59,118 nt of DNA. Origin: Pseudomonadota bacterium. GTDB lineage: Bacteria; Desulfobacterota; Desulfobulbia; Desulfobulbales; Desulfocapsaceae. The number at the start of each line of letters is the position of its first letter. The stretch's first letter is position 1. Shown here piece by piece: positions 18,901 to 27,154 of the stretch. The position numbers were made by a program, and so were the translations under genes. The notes beneath the pieces are model-generated. The model did not search any database. It was not told the origin of the DNA and saw only the letters and a list, made by a program, of their open reading frames with translations. The stretch is taken from positions 1-59,118 of the forward strand of contig DAOVAI010000002.1 of assembly GCA_030671085.1 (NCBI GenBank), given 5' to 3'.

Positions 18901-19663
18901 GGATCTCAACCGTCAGGGGATGCTCTTTCTCTACCAGCTGCATTTTGGAGAACAGTTCAAAAACCTAAAGAAATATTGCCATACCAGCCTCTCAGGTCCC
19001 TCATCACTCTGGCTCAGCAGTATGATCGGCAACCGAAAAGAGGCAGCAGACAGACTGCTCGGATTTATCATGAAAACACTCTTTGCCAGAGATCTGGACA
19101 AAATACCTGAAAAAGAGGTCTTTGATCAGGAGATCAAGAAAGTGCAGCAATGGGGACTCTACCGAAAAGGTCAGGAAATTTGTGACTCGGTTCTCCTCCT
19201 CCTGCGCAAACGAAAAGAAGCCTCCGACCATATCAACCGCTTTTCCAGGCTGGCGCAGCAGAGTCGTTCTTTTGCTGCAACTCGCTACCAGGAGTATACA
19301 AATCTGCTGGAAGAGATCCTCCCTGTAGATTTTCTAGAGAGCAGAACTTTCGATGAACTCGAAGGCTGTGAGCGCTTTTTTCAGGGTCTCATGATTCGTA
19401 TCGAGCGAGCCCATGCCAACCCAGGCAAAGACCGGACAAAGGCTATGCAGCTTGAGCCGTATCTGCAGAGAATCAAGAAGATACCGGCTGATTGTGCCGA
19501 CCTTCCCGGAGAATGTAGAGAGGCCCTGTCTCTTTTTCAGAGAATGGTCAGCGAATTTCGAATTGCTCTCTTTGCCCCGGAAATAAAAAGAGGGATGCAG
19601 GTCTCTGAGAAAAAGTTAAAACAGCAGTGGCAACTCATCAGCTCCTCCTGCCCCGGCCTTTAA
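15905..19663 (+). CDS. hrpA: ATP-dependent RNA helicase HrpA (DEAH-box)
   Basis: 1252 residues, close to E. coli HrpA (1300). A cytoplasmic DEAH/RHA helicase implicated in mRNA processing and ribosome-related quality control. Walker A is GETGSGKTT (residues 32-40), motif II DEAHERSLNIDF near 128, motif III SATIDTEIFS, and motif VI QRKGRCGRVGPG. The helicase-associated and OB regions follow, and the C-terminal 500 residues carry the DUF3418-type extension specific to HrpA. It is monocistronic. The stop is followed after three bases by a hairpin-forming repeat that may shape its mRNA 3' end. No clear Shine-Dalgarno precedes the ATG. Confidence 0.96.
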   Translation: MQLNYPAELPIVSYRESFLELLREHQVIIVSGETGSGKTTQLPKFCLESFPDKPFLIGCTQPRRVAATSVASRVSEELKTHSELVGYKIRFHDKTSKATRIKFMTDGVLLAETRQDPLLKRYGVIIIDEAHERSLNIDFLLGYLKKLLPRRPDLKLIITSATIDTEIFSRHFNKAPILNVEGRSYPVDIRYQPLTKKEEKDDLSYVEHCVQTIMELHHREPPRDTLVFLPTEKDIRECCSLLENKLSSSLILPMFGRLQAADQQKIFKTSPLTKIVVATNVAETSITVPGIRYVIDTGLARISHYNIRARTTSLPITRISRASADQRKGRCGRVGPGICIRLYEEEDYLERDQYTLPEIKRSNLAEVILQMIAMNLGSPLDFPFIEPPHQGAIRDGYSLLEELGALESRSKLSKTGQLMARLPIDPPISRILIAARENNCVREIKIIAPALAIQDPRVRPADHETEADNAHKKFAHEQSDFLTLLNIWNLFHSVKEKGLSWNRLKKFCKSNYLSFQRMREWIDLHDQLATLLKREKGFSENREPASYQAIHKSLCTGFLRTIGLKKEKKIYQGAGNKELMIFPGSHQFHSSGKWIIAASFLETNRLYALTVANIDPEWLIETADHLCRRSWSNPRWQKKSGQVVADEKITLFGLILSADRRVNFGRTSEKNREEARQIFIQHGLLENELNGNYPFLGKNRDILRSWQQTEERLRKRDLLVDDSSLHQFYDQRLPSGVYDRFTLDRFLRKKKDHSFLEMQEEDILSRKPEEQELQDFPRQLTVGSRRFRLQYHFSPGDKDDGVTVRIPLDAADSVAESSFEWLVPGLIREKVTFLLKGLPKRLRKHLIPLNNTVDILLDDCTHYQGSLYDALELGIFKMFRIQVGRADWPRQLPPHLCMRFLLYDQHGRTIAAGRELHKLVHDADRPPAKKIAPNQATLQRLSLWQDKLFTTWDFEGLERRIPLFHSGKEMGGSLYPALHVARDRGGVTLSFEQDKKKAMDLNRQGMLFLYQLHFGEQFKNLKKYCHTSLSGPSSLWLSSMIGNRKEAADRLLGFIMKTLFARDLDKIPEKEVFDQEIKKVQQWGLYRKGQEICDSVLLLLRKRKEASDHINRFSRLAQQSRSFAATRYQEYTNLLEEILPVDFLESRTFDELEGCERFFQGLMIRIERAHANPGKDRTKAMQLEPYLQRIKKIPADCADLPGECREALSLFQRMVSEFRIALFAPEIKRGMQVSEKKLKQQWQLISSSCPGL

Positions 19664-19666
19664 CCA

Positions 19667-19834
19667 GTGTCTGTCCATAAATGAGATTTTTTCTTCTAAA
19701 TCGAGGCGCTCGATGAATTTAACCGAAGATGCCCCGCAGGAAATACCCTTGGGGTGCATATATCTGATATTCCAAGGATTAAATTTTTAGAGCAACGAAG
19801 AGTTAGGAGAAAAAGGCCATTTATGGACAGGCAC
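19667..19834. repeat. 168-bp element with terminal inverted repeats (R4)
   Basis: Ends GTGtCTGTCCATAAATG (19667-19683) and its complement (19818-19834) pair with one mismatch, extended inwards by A/T-rich pairing. The interior carries a CCCC...GGGG imperfect stem (GATGCCCCGCAGGAAATACC then CTTGGGGTGCA) that is nearly the same as a module inside the R2 repeat at 26164-26196. It also carries GCAACGAAG, shared with R1 and R2. There is no reading frame. It sits between hrpA and the convergent YvcK-like gene. Confidence 0.7.
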
Positions 19835-19870
19835 TAACTAGGTTCTGGACAGCTGCTTTTCACCTTGGAA

Positions 19871-22207
19871 TCAGTGGCTGAAAACGACCTCTCTGAAAAA
19901 AACGATTAGGTTTTCCCTGCGGCTCCTCATTTTCACCTGTTCCGGAATAAGATCAGAGTGGTCAACCTTGATAAGCGCCATCTTGTATTCTATGTGGGAG
20001 GCAAAACGATTGTCCAGGTACCAGGCATAGGTAAGCCCAAACAGGAGCCCGGGCGGGGTAAAGCCCTCTGTACCATTGATGAGTCGGGTGAAATGGTTCT
20101 GATCGGCGGGATCCTGCACCATCCTGGCAAGGGCCAAATAATCAGAAAGATCCTCATCGGATAAATAACAGCCCCTTTCAGCAAAGGGTTTGAGGTAGAG
20201 ATGATAGGCTTTGCCCATGTGGGTCCCCCCCTCCTTCACCGGAAGCATCTCCTTGGTCTGGGCGTAATTACCAAGTAACGACTGGCCAAGGGCAACGAGG
20301 AATGCAACCTCCAGAGCAGCTTCCTGAAAAAACTGATCCTGACGTATTTTTATCAGACCATCATAGGGGTCAAAAAATGAATAGACCCGATCCCACTTCT
20401 GATTCCGTTTCCACTCCTCTGTCTCTATACACTGTATTCCCTTGACAAACTGCAGGTGGGCAAGGGGGATATCCTTATGATTCCATAAAATCTTCTGCAG
20501 GAGTTTGCGTATAGACTCAACATCTTTTTCTGTCTTACCTTGCAGTTCGATGGAGATGGTTGCCAGATAGTCCCGGATCTTGCTGTAACGTATGGAAGGA
20601 ATCTCAGAGCTTGTCAGAAGATGCCTTTCTTTTTCAGGAGCTGATTCTGTGATAGTCAGGTTCTTCTCCGGTACATGACGAAAGGCGGCCCACAACGTGC
20701 GAACAACCAGGGAAAACTGTTGCGGATCGTGTCGGATAACACCATGCTCTAGTAGAACGGAAGGCGAATACATGCCGCATTCAAGGGGAACAATCCCCTG
20801 TGAACGTACCTTTTCCCGGTCAAGGTAAATAGGGATTTTGCCTTCCACGGCATAGTTCTGCAAGACTGTTGCCGGAACGTTTTTGAGCGACAGACACAAC
20901 ACCTGATCAAAAAGCCCGCTGGTCCCCCCTGGAATATTGCGTTCATAGGCCTTTAACAGGTCGGAAAGGTGAAATTTTCGTTCCGGATCAACCATACTGA
21001 GATCAGTTTCACCGGTCTGTACCCAAAGATTGGAGACAAGTATCTTCAACGCCTTATCATTCTTTTTAACGGCTTCGGGAATGCCTGGAACCTGGAAAAT
21101 CGGGATAAGGGAGCTGTACAGACTCCCTGGTGCCATAATCATGATATCTGCGTTTTCGATAAGATCGAAAACAGCAGAGGATACATCAGGCTCACCGCAG
21201 AAATTAACAAAGGCGCGATCTATGGGATAGCCACGCTTGGCGTTTCCTGATTTATATTCTCCATTAATCTGAGTCCCATTGGTATAGCGCAGACTCAACT
21301 GAGCAGAAACAGAGGTGCAAGGCAGGACGGCCAGTTCATCTGCGCCAAGCAGTGCACAGAGTGATGTAATTCCGCGATAGAGATGTTTCCGGACCAGAAG
21401 AGGCTCTAAAGCTAACCGAATATTCTCATAACGATCTGGAATACGTTTATAAACAGATGCAGCAAGAATCAAATTGCCAAGGCAATGCGGTATGGCGTGC
21501 GTATTGTGCAGCCGGGCATCATCAAAGAGGTGATGAATATTTTTTTCAAGCCCTTCCTGGATCGCTTTGGGGAGGATATTGCGTCCCCCAAGGCCGCAGT
21601 CCTGCAAAAGTTGCTGGGAGTTCTCAGGGCATGTAGAAAAGCGATAGTTAAAAACAGTTGCAAGGAGCTCTACAGTCTGTGCCGCCTGCGTCTCTGTCAG
21701 GCCGTACAGCTGCTGAAGAAGGGAAAGCTGTATGGAGGAAAGGAGTACATGACGGATGTCGCCTAGTGCTATCAGGGGAAGATCTGTGAGCAGTTCGCCG
21801 GTGGATCCTCCGTCGTCAGTGACACAGACTATGGACCGCGTATGAGGAAACAGGCTCTTCAGGCCGTAAAATGGATTCCTGGGCCAGGAACTACTGCGGC
21901 TGTCTCCTCCGATAATGGTGGACAGACCGGTGCCGCCGCCAAAAACCACGACATTGAGATCTTCCACCGGCTCACTGGCCAGGGCATCCCGCAACTGCTG
22001 CAGACCGTAAGCGGTTTCTGCGGGCAGTCCTGGAGGCACCCCGGACAGGGCTAATTCAACCAGTTTTTCCCGCAGGTCTTCGTGGGGAAGGAGGTCCAGC
22101 GGCGACAGCTGTTTCCCACCAATCTGTTTCAGACTCTCAGCGAGACCAGCCTCTTGTTCTTCTCTGTGGTTCTGCAATATATTTCCGGTGCACAGCTTTC
22201 GGTTCAA
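19871..22207 (-). CDS. YvcK/CofD-like protein with long C-terminal extension
   Basis: Up to 778 residues. The N-terminal part (about 85-420) has the CofD/YvcK nucleotide-binding signature VVFGGGTGLST, followed by VTDDGGSTGELLTDLP, GDIRHVLL and IMAPGSLYSSLIP. YvcK proteins influence gluconeogenic growth and wall synthesis; CofD relatives transfer phospholactate. Usual YvcK proteins are 300-400 residues. Here about 300 further residues (from ESAPEKERHLLT to the end) have no recognisable motif and could be a separate domain. The only start at the 5' end is TTG at 22207 with no Shine-Dalgarno, directly after a hairpin; an in-frame TTG 11 codons later is an alternative. It lies downstream of mdh on the same strand. 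Confidence 0.8.
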   Translation of the reverse strand: MNRKLCTGNILQNHREEQEAGLAESLKQIGGKQLSPLDLLPHEDLREKLVELALSGVPPGLPAETAYGLQQLRDALASEPVEDLNVVVFGGGTGLSTIIGGDSRSSSWPRNPFYGLKSLFPHTRSIVCVTDDGGSTGELLTDLPLIALGDIRHVLLSSIQLSLLQQLYGLTETQAAQTVELLATVFNYRFSTCPENSQQLLQDCGLGGRNILPKAIQEGLEKNIHHLFDDARLHNTHAIPHCLGNLILAASVYKRIPDRYENIRLALEPLLVRKHLYRGITSLCALLGADELAVLPCTSVSAQLSLRYTNGTQINGEYKSGNAKRGYPIDRAFVNFCGEPDVSSAVFDLIENADIMIMAPGSLYSSLIPIFQVPGIPEAVKKNDKALKILVSNLWVQTGETDLSMVDPERKFHLSDLLKAYERNIPGGTSGLFDQVLCLSLKNVPATVLQNYAVEGKIPIYLDREKVRSQGIVPLECGMYSPSVLLEHGVIRHDPQQFSLVVRTLWAAFRHVPEKNLTITESAPEKERHLLTSSEIPSIRYSKIRDYLATISIELQGKTEKDVESIRKLLQKILWNHKDIPLAHLQFVKGIQCIETEEWKRNQKWDRVYSFFDPYDGLIKIRQDQFFQEAALEVAFLVALGQSLLGNYAQTKEMLPVKEGGTHMGKAYHLYLKPFAERGCYLSDEDLSDYLALARMVQDPADQNHFTRLINGTEGFTPPGLLFGLTYAWYLDNRFASHIEYKMALIKVDHSDLIPEQVKMRSRRENLIVFFREVVFSH

Positions 22208-22208
22208 G

Positions 22209-22264
22209 GAAAGTGGTTAACAAAAACAATTGTCCAGGGACAAATCGTTCAGCTAACCACTTTC
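22209..22264. other. Two-tier hairpin between mdh and the YvcK-like gene
   Basis: GAAAGTGGTTA (22209-22219) pairs perfectly with TAACCACTTTC (22254-22264). The loop itself contains TTGTCC/GGACAA. There is no terminal T-run on the minus strand, so it is not a standard terminator. It lies between the mdh stop and the first possible start of the next gene, where it could process or pause the message or control translation. Confidence 0.5.
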
Positions 22265-22275
22265 AACTCTCTTTT

Positions 22276-23202
22276 TTACAGTCCTGTTGCCGCCATCTGT
22301 TTTTCAACGGCCTGGACAGAAAGCTGCAGGGCTTCTTTCTCTTCAGCTGTCAGCTCAAACTCCAGGATCTTCTCGACGCCCTGCTCACCAATCACCACAG
22401 GGACACCTAAGAAATACCCGGAGACACCAAACTCTCCTTCAAGATAGGCGGCACAGGGAAGGACTCGTTTGGAGTCGGTGAGCACGGCCTCTGCCATCTC
22501 CACGGCAGCTAGTCCTGGAGTGTAAAAGGCAGAACCGGTCTTCAGATGATTAACGATCTCAAGACCACCCTTCTGAGTCCGTTCGACGATGGCATCAATT
22601 TCATCACTGGAAAGGAGGTCGGTGATGGGCACACCGGCGACGTTTGCCAGCCGTACCAGGGGCATCATATTATCCCCGTGAATTCCCATGACCAGGGCAT
22701 TGACATCTTTAGGAGCCACGCCAAGGGCGCCGGCTAGAAAGGTCCGATAGCGGGCAGAATCAAGGACACCGGCCATGCCGATCACCTTCTTTTTGGGATG
22801 CCCTGTCACCTTGAAGGCGGTGTGGACCATGGCATCAATGGGGTTAGTCACCACAATGAGGACACAGTCCGGTGAATGCTTGACCGCCTCTTCAGCACAG
22901 GACTTGACAATAGCCACATTAATTGCCAGAAGATCGTCTCGCGACATACCGGGTTTGCGTGCCAGTCCTGCCGAAATGATTACTACATCGGAGTTTGCCG
23001 TATCAGCGTAATCATTACTGCCCATGACTGAGTAATGAAACCCTTCCACCGGGCCGGCCTGGGAAAGATCCAGGGCCTTTCCCTGAGGAATCCCTTCAGC
23101 TACATCAAGGAGAACAATATCACCCAGGTTTTTGGCTGCGGCCCAATGCGCAGCGGTGGCGCCAACGTTTCCGGCACCGATGACGGTAATTTTTTTCCTC
23201 AT
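22276..23202 (-). CDS. mdh: Malate dehydrogenase
   Basis: 308 residues of the LDH-like malate dehydrogenase type; interconverts malate and oxaloacetate with NAD in the cytoplasm. Seen: [16 protein letters not shown] (Rossmann loop), [16 protein letters not shown] with the NAD-selecting Asp, [16 protein letters not shown] (substrate Arg residues), VTNPIDAMV, and [13 protein letters not shown] with the catalytic His. AAGGAAAG precedes the ATG. It belongs to the minus-strand run kdsB-mdh-yvcK-like. Confidence 0.97.
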   Translation of the reverse strand: MRKKITVIGAGNVGATAAHWAAAKNLGDIVLLDVAEGIPQGKALDLSQAGPVEGFHYSVMGSNDYADTANSDVVIISAGLARKPGMSRDDLLAINVAIVKSCAEEAVKHSPDCVLIVVTNPIDAMVHTAFKVTGHPKKKVIGMAGVLDSARYRTFLAGALGVAPKDVNALVMGIHGDNMMPLVRLANVAGVPITDLLSSDEIDAIVERTQKGGLEIVNHLKTGSAFYTPGLAAVEMAEAVLTDSKRVLPCAAYLEGEFGVSGYFLGVPVVIGEQGVEKILEFELTAEEKEALQLSVQAVEKQMAATGL

Positions 23203-23271
23203 AGTCTTTCCTTTTTGACAAAATAGTTATCACAGACCGGGACGCAGTGCGTAACCATCGGTCTCATCTTA

Positions 23272-24096
23272 TTAAGCTTGGTTCTCTATAATAAATTCTT
23301 CCACCCTTTTCAAATCTTCAGCTGTATCCACCTCAATGGAATCATGGGTTGTCAAGACAACCTTGACCCTGTAGCCGTATTCAAGGGCCCGTAACTGTTC
23401 GAGCTTTTCAAAACGCTCCCACTCTCCTTCCGGCAAGGCAACAAAGGTCAGCAGGAATCCTTTCCGGTAGGCATAAAACCCCAAATGTTTATAATAGGTA
23501 GGCGCGATTTTTTCTTCAGGATTACGCTGAAAGGGAACCGGTGACCTGGAAAAATAGAGGGCATTCATTTCATGGTCAAAAACAGTTTTCACATGATTCG
23601 GATCGTTGATTTCCTCTGGCCTGATGATCTTGTAGATGAGGGTGGACATGGGAAGTGCCGGATCGTCCAGCAGGGGCCTTGCCACCTGTTCAACAACCTC
23701 TGGAGCAAAAAGAGGCTGATCGCCCTGGATATTGACCACCACATCATGTTCGGATATATCAAGAAGTTCAGCAGCTTCGGCAAGACGGTCGGAACCTGAG
23801 ACATGGTCATCGCGGGTAAGAACATATTCTCCACCAAAAGATGCCACACAGTCTGCAATACGCATGTCATCTGTTGCCACCACCACCCGGCTCAGCAGTT
23901 CCACGGCACGCGCACGCTCCACAACATGCTGAATCATCGGCTTGCCATTAATTAAGGCCAGCGGCTTTCCTTCAAAACGATTGGAATGGTATCGGGCCGG
24001 AATGATGGCCACCACTTTAATTTTTTGCTGTTTTCCTGTTTCCATCTGTTGTGGTCTTGTATGAGGTTTTAAAAAAGAAGGCTTACAAACAGCCAT
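23272..24096 (-). CDS. kdsB: 3-deoxy-manno-octulosonate cytidylyltransferase (CMP-KDO synthetase)
   Basis: Activates KDO with CTP for lipopolysaccharide inner core synthesis, so the cell has an LPS-type outer membrane. Family motifs: VVAIIPARYHSNRFEGKPLA, GKPMIQHVVERA, VVATDDMRI, GSDRLAEAA, VVNIQGDQPL and YFSRSPVPF. The frame starts at 24096 (AGAGG upstream). A second ATG at 24045 would give a protein of more usual length (257 residues), so the first 17 residues may not be translated. Confidence 0.95.
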   Translation of the reverse strand: MAVCKPSFLKPHTRPQQMETGKQQKIKVVAIIPARYHSNRFEGKPLALINGKPMIQHVVERARAVELLSRVVVATDDMRIADCVASFGGEYVLTRDDHVSGSDRLAEAAELLDISEHDVVVNIQGDQPLFAPEVVEQVARPLLDDPALPMSTLIYKIIRPEEINDPNHVKTVFDHEMNALYFSRSPVPFQRNPEEKIAPTYYKHLGFYAYRKGFLLTFVALPEGEWERFEKLEQLRALEYGYRVKVVLTTHDSIEVDTAEDLKRVEEFIIENQA

Positions 24097-24311
24097 TGAA
24101 CAAAGAACCTCTCGGGTCTGTAATCTCTCAATTTTTCTTGTTCTTCAACCAAAGACAGTTGACCTGAAGTCTGTTTAGTTGTCAAGGTACAAATTCTCCG
24201 TACGCCTGTATCCCTTTTTCTGATATTTGTCAAAATCCGACCTTTTCCATTGTTTTCCGAGAAATGGCCTGCTAGGATTCATGGCAGATACATTTTACAA
24301 TAACACACCCG

Positions 24312-25115
24312 ATGAACCATGATCCCCAGCCACCAGACTCCTCGCCGCTTTCTCTTGCTGTCACCTATGTTGCGGGAAATACGATGCTCCAGGACAAGGC
24401 CTTAATCCTGGCAAAATCATTGCACCTGCAAGTGGTTGACCCTGCACTGGTTCAGGAGAATAACCTGCTCCTTGTTTATACGGAAAGAGGGTTACAACTG
24501 CAACTGAGGAAGAATGGAAAAGGCAAGGGAACACTTTACGTAGATTTTCTCTCAGGGGCGCAGACCTATCGCCGCCTCCATGGAGGCGGAATCAAACAGC
24601 CTCTGGCCAGGGCCGTAGGCATAAAATCCGGAATACGACCGTTCATCCTTGATGTTACAGCCGGCCTTGGCAATGATGCCTTTCTCCTTGCAACACTTGG
24701 ATGCAGAGTAAGTATGGTGGAACGTTCTCCTGTGCTGGCTGCTCTACTCCGGGATGGTCTGGAACGGGCTGCCTCTGACCCGGAACTGAGGGAAATCATA
24801 GAAAACAGGGTCGCTCTGCTTGAAGGTGATGGCCGCACTATCTTAGCAGATTTGCAAGAGAAGCCGGATACCATCTACATGGACCCCATGTATCCGCATC
24901 GAAACAAATCAGCACTGAACAGGCAGGAAATGCGGATCATCCGCTCCCTGGTCGGCGATGACAAAGACGCCGACCAGCTTTTGCGTGCAGCCCTTCTTCA
25001 GGCAAACAAACGAGTGGTGGTCAAACGCCCCAAGGGTGCCCCCCAAATCGACAAGCAAATCCCCAGCCACGTCATCAGCATGAAAAACAGCCGTTATGAT
25101 GTGTATATGGTGTGA
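24312..25115 (+). CDS. rsmJ: 16S rRNA (guanine-1516-N2)-methyltransferase
   Basis: 267 residues, class I SAM-dependent methyltransferase of the RsmJ/YhiQ family, acting on 16S rRNA G1516. Visible: LDVTAGLGNDAFLLATLG (SAM-binding loop), VERSPVLAALL (acidic residue for ribose), and the catalytic DPMYPHRNKSAL. VVVKRPKGAP and SRYDVYMV at the C-terminus are family-typical. No strong Shine-Dalgarno. Flanked by divergent kdsB and convergent rlmH. Confidence 0.93.
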   Translation: MNHDPQPPDSSPLSLAVTYVAGNTMLQDKALILAKSLHLQVVDPALVQENNLLLVYTERGLQLQLRKNGKGKGTLYVDFLSGAQTYRRLHGGGIKQPLARAVGIKSGIRPFILDVTAGLGNDAFLLATLGCRVSMVERSPVLAALLRDGLERAASDPELREIIENRVALLEGDGRTILADLQEKPDTIYMDPMYPHRNKSALNRQEMRIIRSLVGDDKDADQLLRAALLQANKRVVVKRPKGAPQIDKQIPSHVISMKNSRYDVYMV

Positions 25116-25170
25116 TGGATAGTTGAGAGTGAAACATTTCGATCTTGCAATCATCATTACAAGAAGCTGA

Positions 25171-25214
25171 AAACTTCGAAATTCAGTACTCCCTGTTCGA
25201 CATTCTGCAGTTCG
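25171..25214. repeat. Short intergenic repeat, copy 1 (CCCTGTTCGACATTCTG type)
   Basis: AAACTTCGAAATTC followed by CTCCCTGTTCGACATTCTGC and AGTTCG lies between the convergent rsmJ and rlmH genes. A diverged copy with five mismatches over 26 bases lies at 30427-30452. Confidence 0.5.
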
Positions 25215-25218
25215 TTTT

Positions 25219-25686
25219 TTATTTATGATACTTTTCCCCGGCCTTGATGGTGTAGGCCCGGTATAACTGCTCCAGGAGGAACAGACGCACCATGTCGTGG
25301 GTAAAGGTCATTTTGGAGAGTGAGAGGCTGTAATCAGCGCGGTCAAGTACTTCAGGAGCATGACCGGTGGGACCGCCGATGAGAAAGGCAGCCTGCTTTC
25401 GTCCCTCCATTTCCCAGCGGGAAAGGAGATCGGCCAGACCCTCGGAGGTAATCTGCCTGCCGCGGCTGTCAAGGACCACCGTGACGGTTGCAGGAGTGAG
25501 AGCTCCAAGAAGAAGTCGTCCCTCCTCGTGGCGTTCCTGCTCTTCTGTCCACCCCTTTTTCTTTTTCGCTTTCAGAGTGGTCAGCTTCAGAGCGGTGTAA
25601 TGTTTGAGCCTCCCGGCATACTCGTTAATTCCTTGCTCTATGAAGGAGTCCTTGGTCTTGCCGAGTAAAAGAAGTTCAAGCTTCAT
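25219..25686 (-). CDS. rlmH: 23S rRNA (pseudouridine-1915-N3)-methyltransferase
   Basis: 155 residues, the standard length of RlmH (SPOUT family), which methylates pseudouridine 1915 in helix 69 of the large subunit. Typical elements: LLLGKTKDSFIEQGINEYAGRL at the N-terminus (seen in two parts), VVLDSRGRQITSEGLA, FLIGGPTGH, LSLSKMTFTHDMVRLFLLEQ and the C-terminal YHK. It starts four bases after the YkgJ-like gene and is in one operon with it. Confidence 0.97.
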   Translation of the reverse strand: MKLELLLLGKTKDSFIEQGINEYAGRLKHYTALKLTTLKAKKKKGWTEEQERHEEGRLLLGALTPATVTVVLDSRGRQITSEGLADLLSRWEMEGRKQAAFLIGGPTGHAPEVLDRADYSLSLSKMTFTHDMVRLFLLEQLYRAYTIKAGEKYHK

Positions 25687-25690
25687 AAGC

Positions 25691-26092
25691 TTAGCAGTGA
25701 ACAGTTCCCTGTGCCGCCATGATCTCTTTTAAGATGCGGCAAAAGTCCTCATAGGACACCTCGCGCTTGATCCCGGGACATGATGCACGGATGGTCTCGA
25801 AGTTATCGCGGTCAGAGAGTATGGAGGGGTGCAGCGGCCATTGTGCGCAGCGCCAGGGACGACCTTGGTGAACCGTACAACCTTCATCATAAAAGATGCA
25901 GTGCCCATCTACAATCTTCATCTGCACCACACTCCCGGTGACTCGCCAGTACTTTTCCCTGACCTCAGCCTCTGAGATGGCCAAGGCTTCCACCATTCGT
26001 TTTTGATCATTTTCATCCAGGGACACAGTAGTCTCCCCCTGGCAACAGTAGCCGCATTGGGTGCACTCAAAGATATCTTTTAAATCAGCCAT
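25691..26092 (-). CDS. YkgJ family cysteine-cluster protein
   Basis: 133 residues. The N-terminal CTQCGYCCQGE plus later CIFYDEGCTVHQGRPWRC gives the eight-cysteine zinc/iron-binding pattern of the YkgJ/UPF0153 group. Its biochemical role is not established. The C-terminal half (FETIRASCPGIKREVSYEDF) is family-typical. It heads an operon with rlmH; that pairing is suggestive but not proof of a link to translation. Confidence 0.88.
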   Translation of the reverse strand: MADLKDIFECTQCGYCCQGETTVSLDENDQKRMVEALAISEAEVREKYWRVTGSVVQMKIVDGHCIFYDEGCTVHQGRPWRCAQWPLHPSILSDRDNFETIRASCPGIKREVSYEDFCRILKEIMAAQGTVHC

Positions 26093-26108
26093 GGTCTCTT
26101 TTTAATAA

Positions 26109-26333
26109 GTGATGGTGTCGTATTTATACCTTTTTCAGGTGAAAACTCTTCATCTGCTTCGTTGATGCGCCCCACAGGAAGTGCCCTTGGGGTGCAAATT
26201 TTATATCATTACGACCTACTAATAGTACGCCGAAACAATATAAAATTTACACCAAAAAACTGGCATAAACGCGCCTCGCATATGAAGTTTTTTACTTAGC
26301 CATCTTGAAATTTTATTTTTTACGAGATTGTCA
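26109..26333. repeat. 225-bp hairpin repeat R2
   Basis: A long copy of the repeat at 30455. It begins GTGATGGTGTCGTA, includes CTCTTCATCTGCTTCGTTG, an inserted CCCC...GGGG stem (26169-26192), and a diverged palindrome around 26196-26248 (ATTTTATATCATTACG and partner). It ends ATGAAGTTTTTTACTTAGCC then TTTTTTACGAGATTGTCA. It fills the spacer between yqgE and the YkgJ-like gene. No coding capacity. Confidence 0.75.
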
Positions 26334-26354
26334 ATAAGTGTAAAGTTGAACAAC

Positions 26355-26930
26355 TCAGGCGTTCCCGACAAAGTCGCGGAAGGTGGAGATGTCAATGCCA
26401 TAGAGGGCAGCAGCTTGCCGCCATTTCATATCATCCGGTACATCAAAGATGATGGAATCCTGGGCAGGAATGGTGAGCCAGCCCTGGGACACAAGTTCCT
26501 CTTCCAGCTGCCCCGGTCCCCATCCGGCATAGCCGACGATAAAGAGAAATTTTTCAGGGCCGCGCTGGTAGGCAATATCCTCCAACACCTTATTTTCCCG
26601 GGACAGGTAGACAGTGGAACTGACTGCTATCTGCTGTTCTGTTGAATAGTCGGACTGGTACAGAACAAATCCGGCATTCATCTCCACCGGCCCACCCATA
26701 TAGACGGGAGCAGTTGTTTCTGGTGGAACCGGAAAATTATTGGAGAGAAGCACTTCCGCAAGAGTCAACTGAGGATTTGGTTTATTTATAGCGACTCCCA
26801 TGGCCCCTTCATGGTTATGGGCACAGATATAGATCACCTGTTCAGCAAAGCGGGAATCCGGCATCTGTGGCGTAGAAAGAAGAAAGGAACCAGTTAAGGA
26901 ATCAATTACTGTATGTTGCGTGTCTTTCAT
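26355..26930 (-). CDS. YqgE/AlgH family protein
   Basis: 191 residues from the ATG at 26930 (GGAAG upstream), the usual YqgE length; a longer frame reaches 27005 but has no better start. Family signature: GSFLLSTPQMPDSRF, VIYICAHNHEGAMGVAINKP, VYMGGPVE and FIVGYAGWGPGQLEEEL. The biochemical role is not settled (AlgH was linked to alginate control in Pseudomonas). Cytoplasmic by lack of signal sequence. Monocistronic and divergent from glgB. Confidence 0.95.
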   Translation of the reverse strand: MKDTQHTVIDSLTGSFLLSTPQMPDSRFAEQVIYICAHNHEGAMGVAINKPNPQLTLAEVLLSNNFPVPPETTAPVYMGGPVEMNAGFVLYQSDYSTEQQIAVSSTVYLSRENKVLEDIAYQRGPEKFLFIVGYAGWGPGQLEEELVSQGWLTIPAQDSIIFDVPDDMKWRQAAALYGIDISTFRDFVGNA

Positions 26931-27154
26931 ATCCTCTTCCACTTCGAGAAATCGATCATCGAGTTTTAAGAAATCACAATAGCAGATTTCTCCAAGAAGC
27001 GTCAAGCAGAGTCACAAGGAATGTGTTCCTCTTTTTTTTGAAACGGAAATCCCTCCCTATTCCTACTTTGTCCTATGTTTTCCTGTGACTATTTGCTAAT
27101 CTGATTATAAGGAATATTATCTTCGCATCATGATCAAAAGCCTCAACCTTACAC

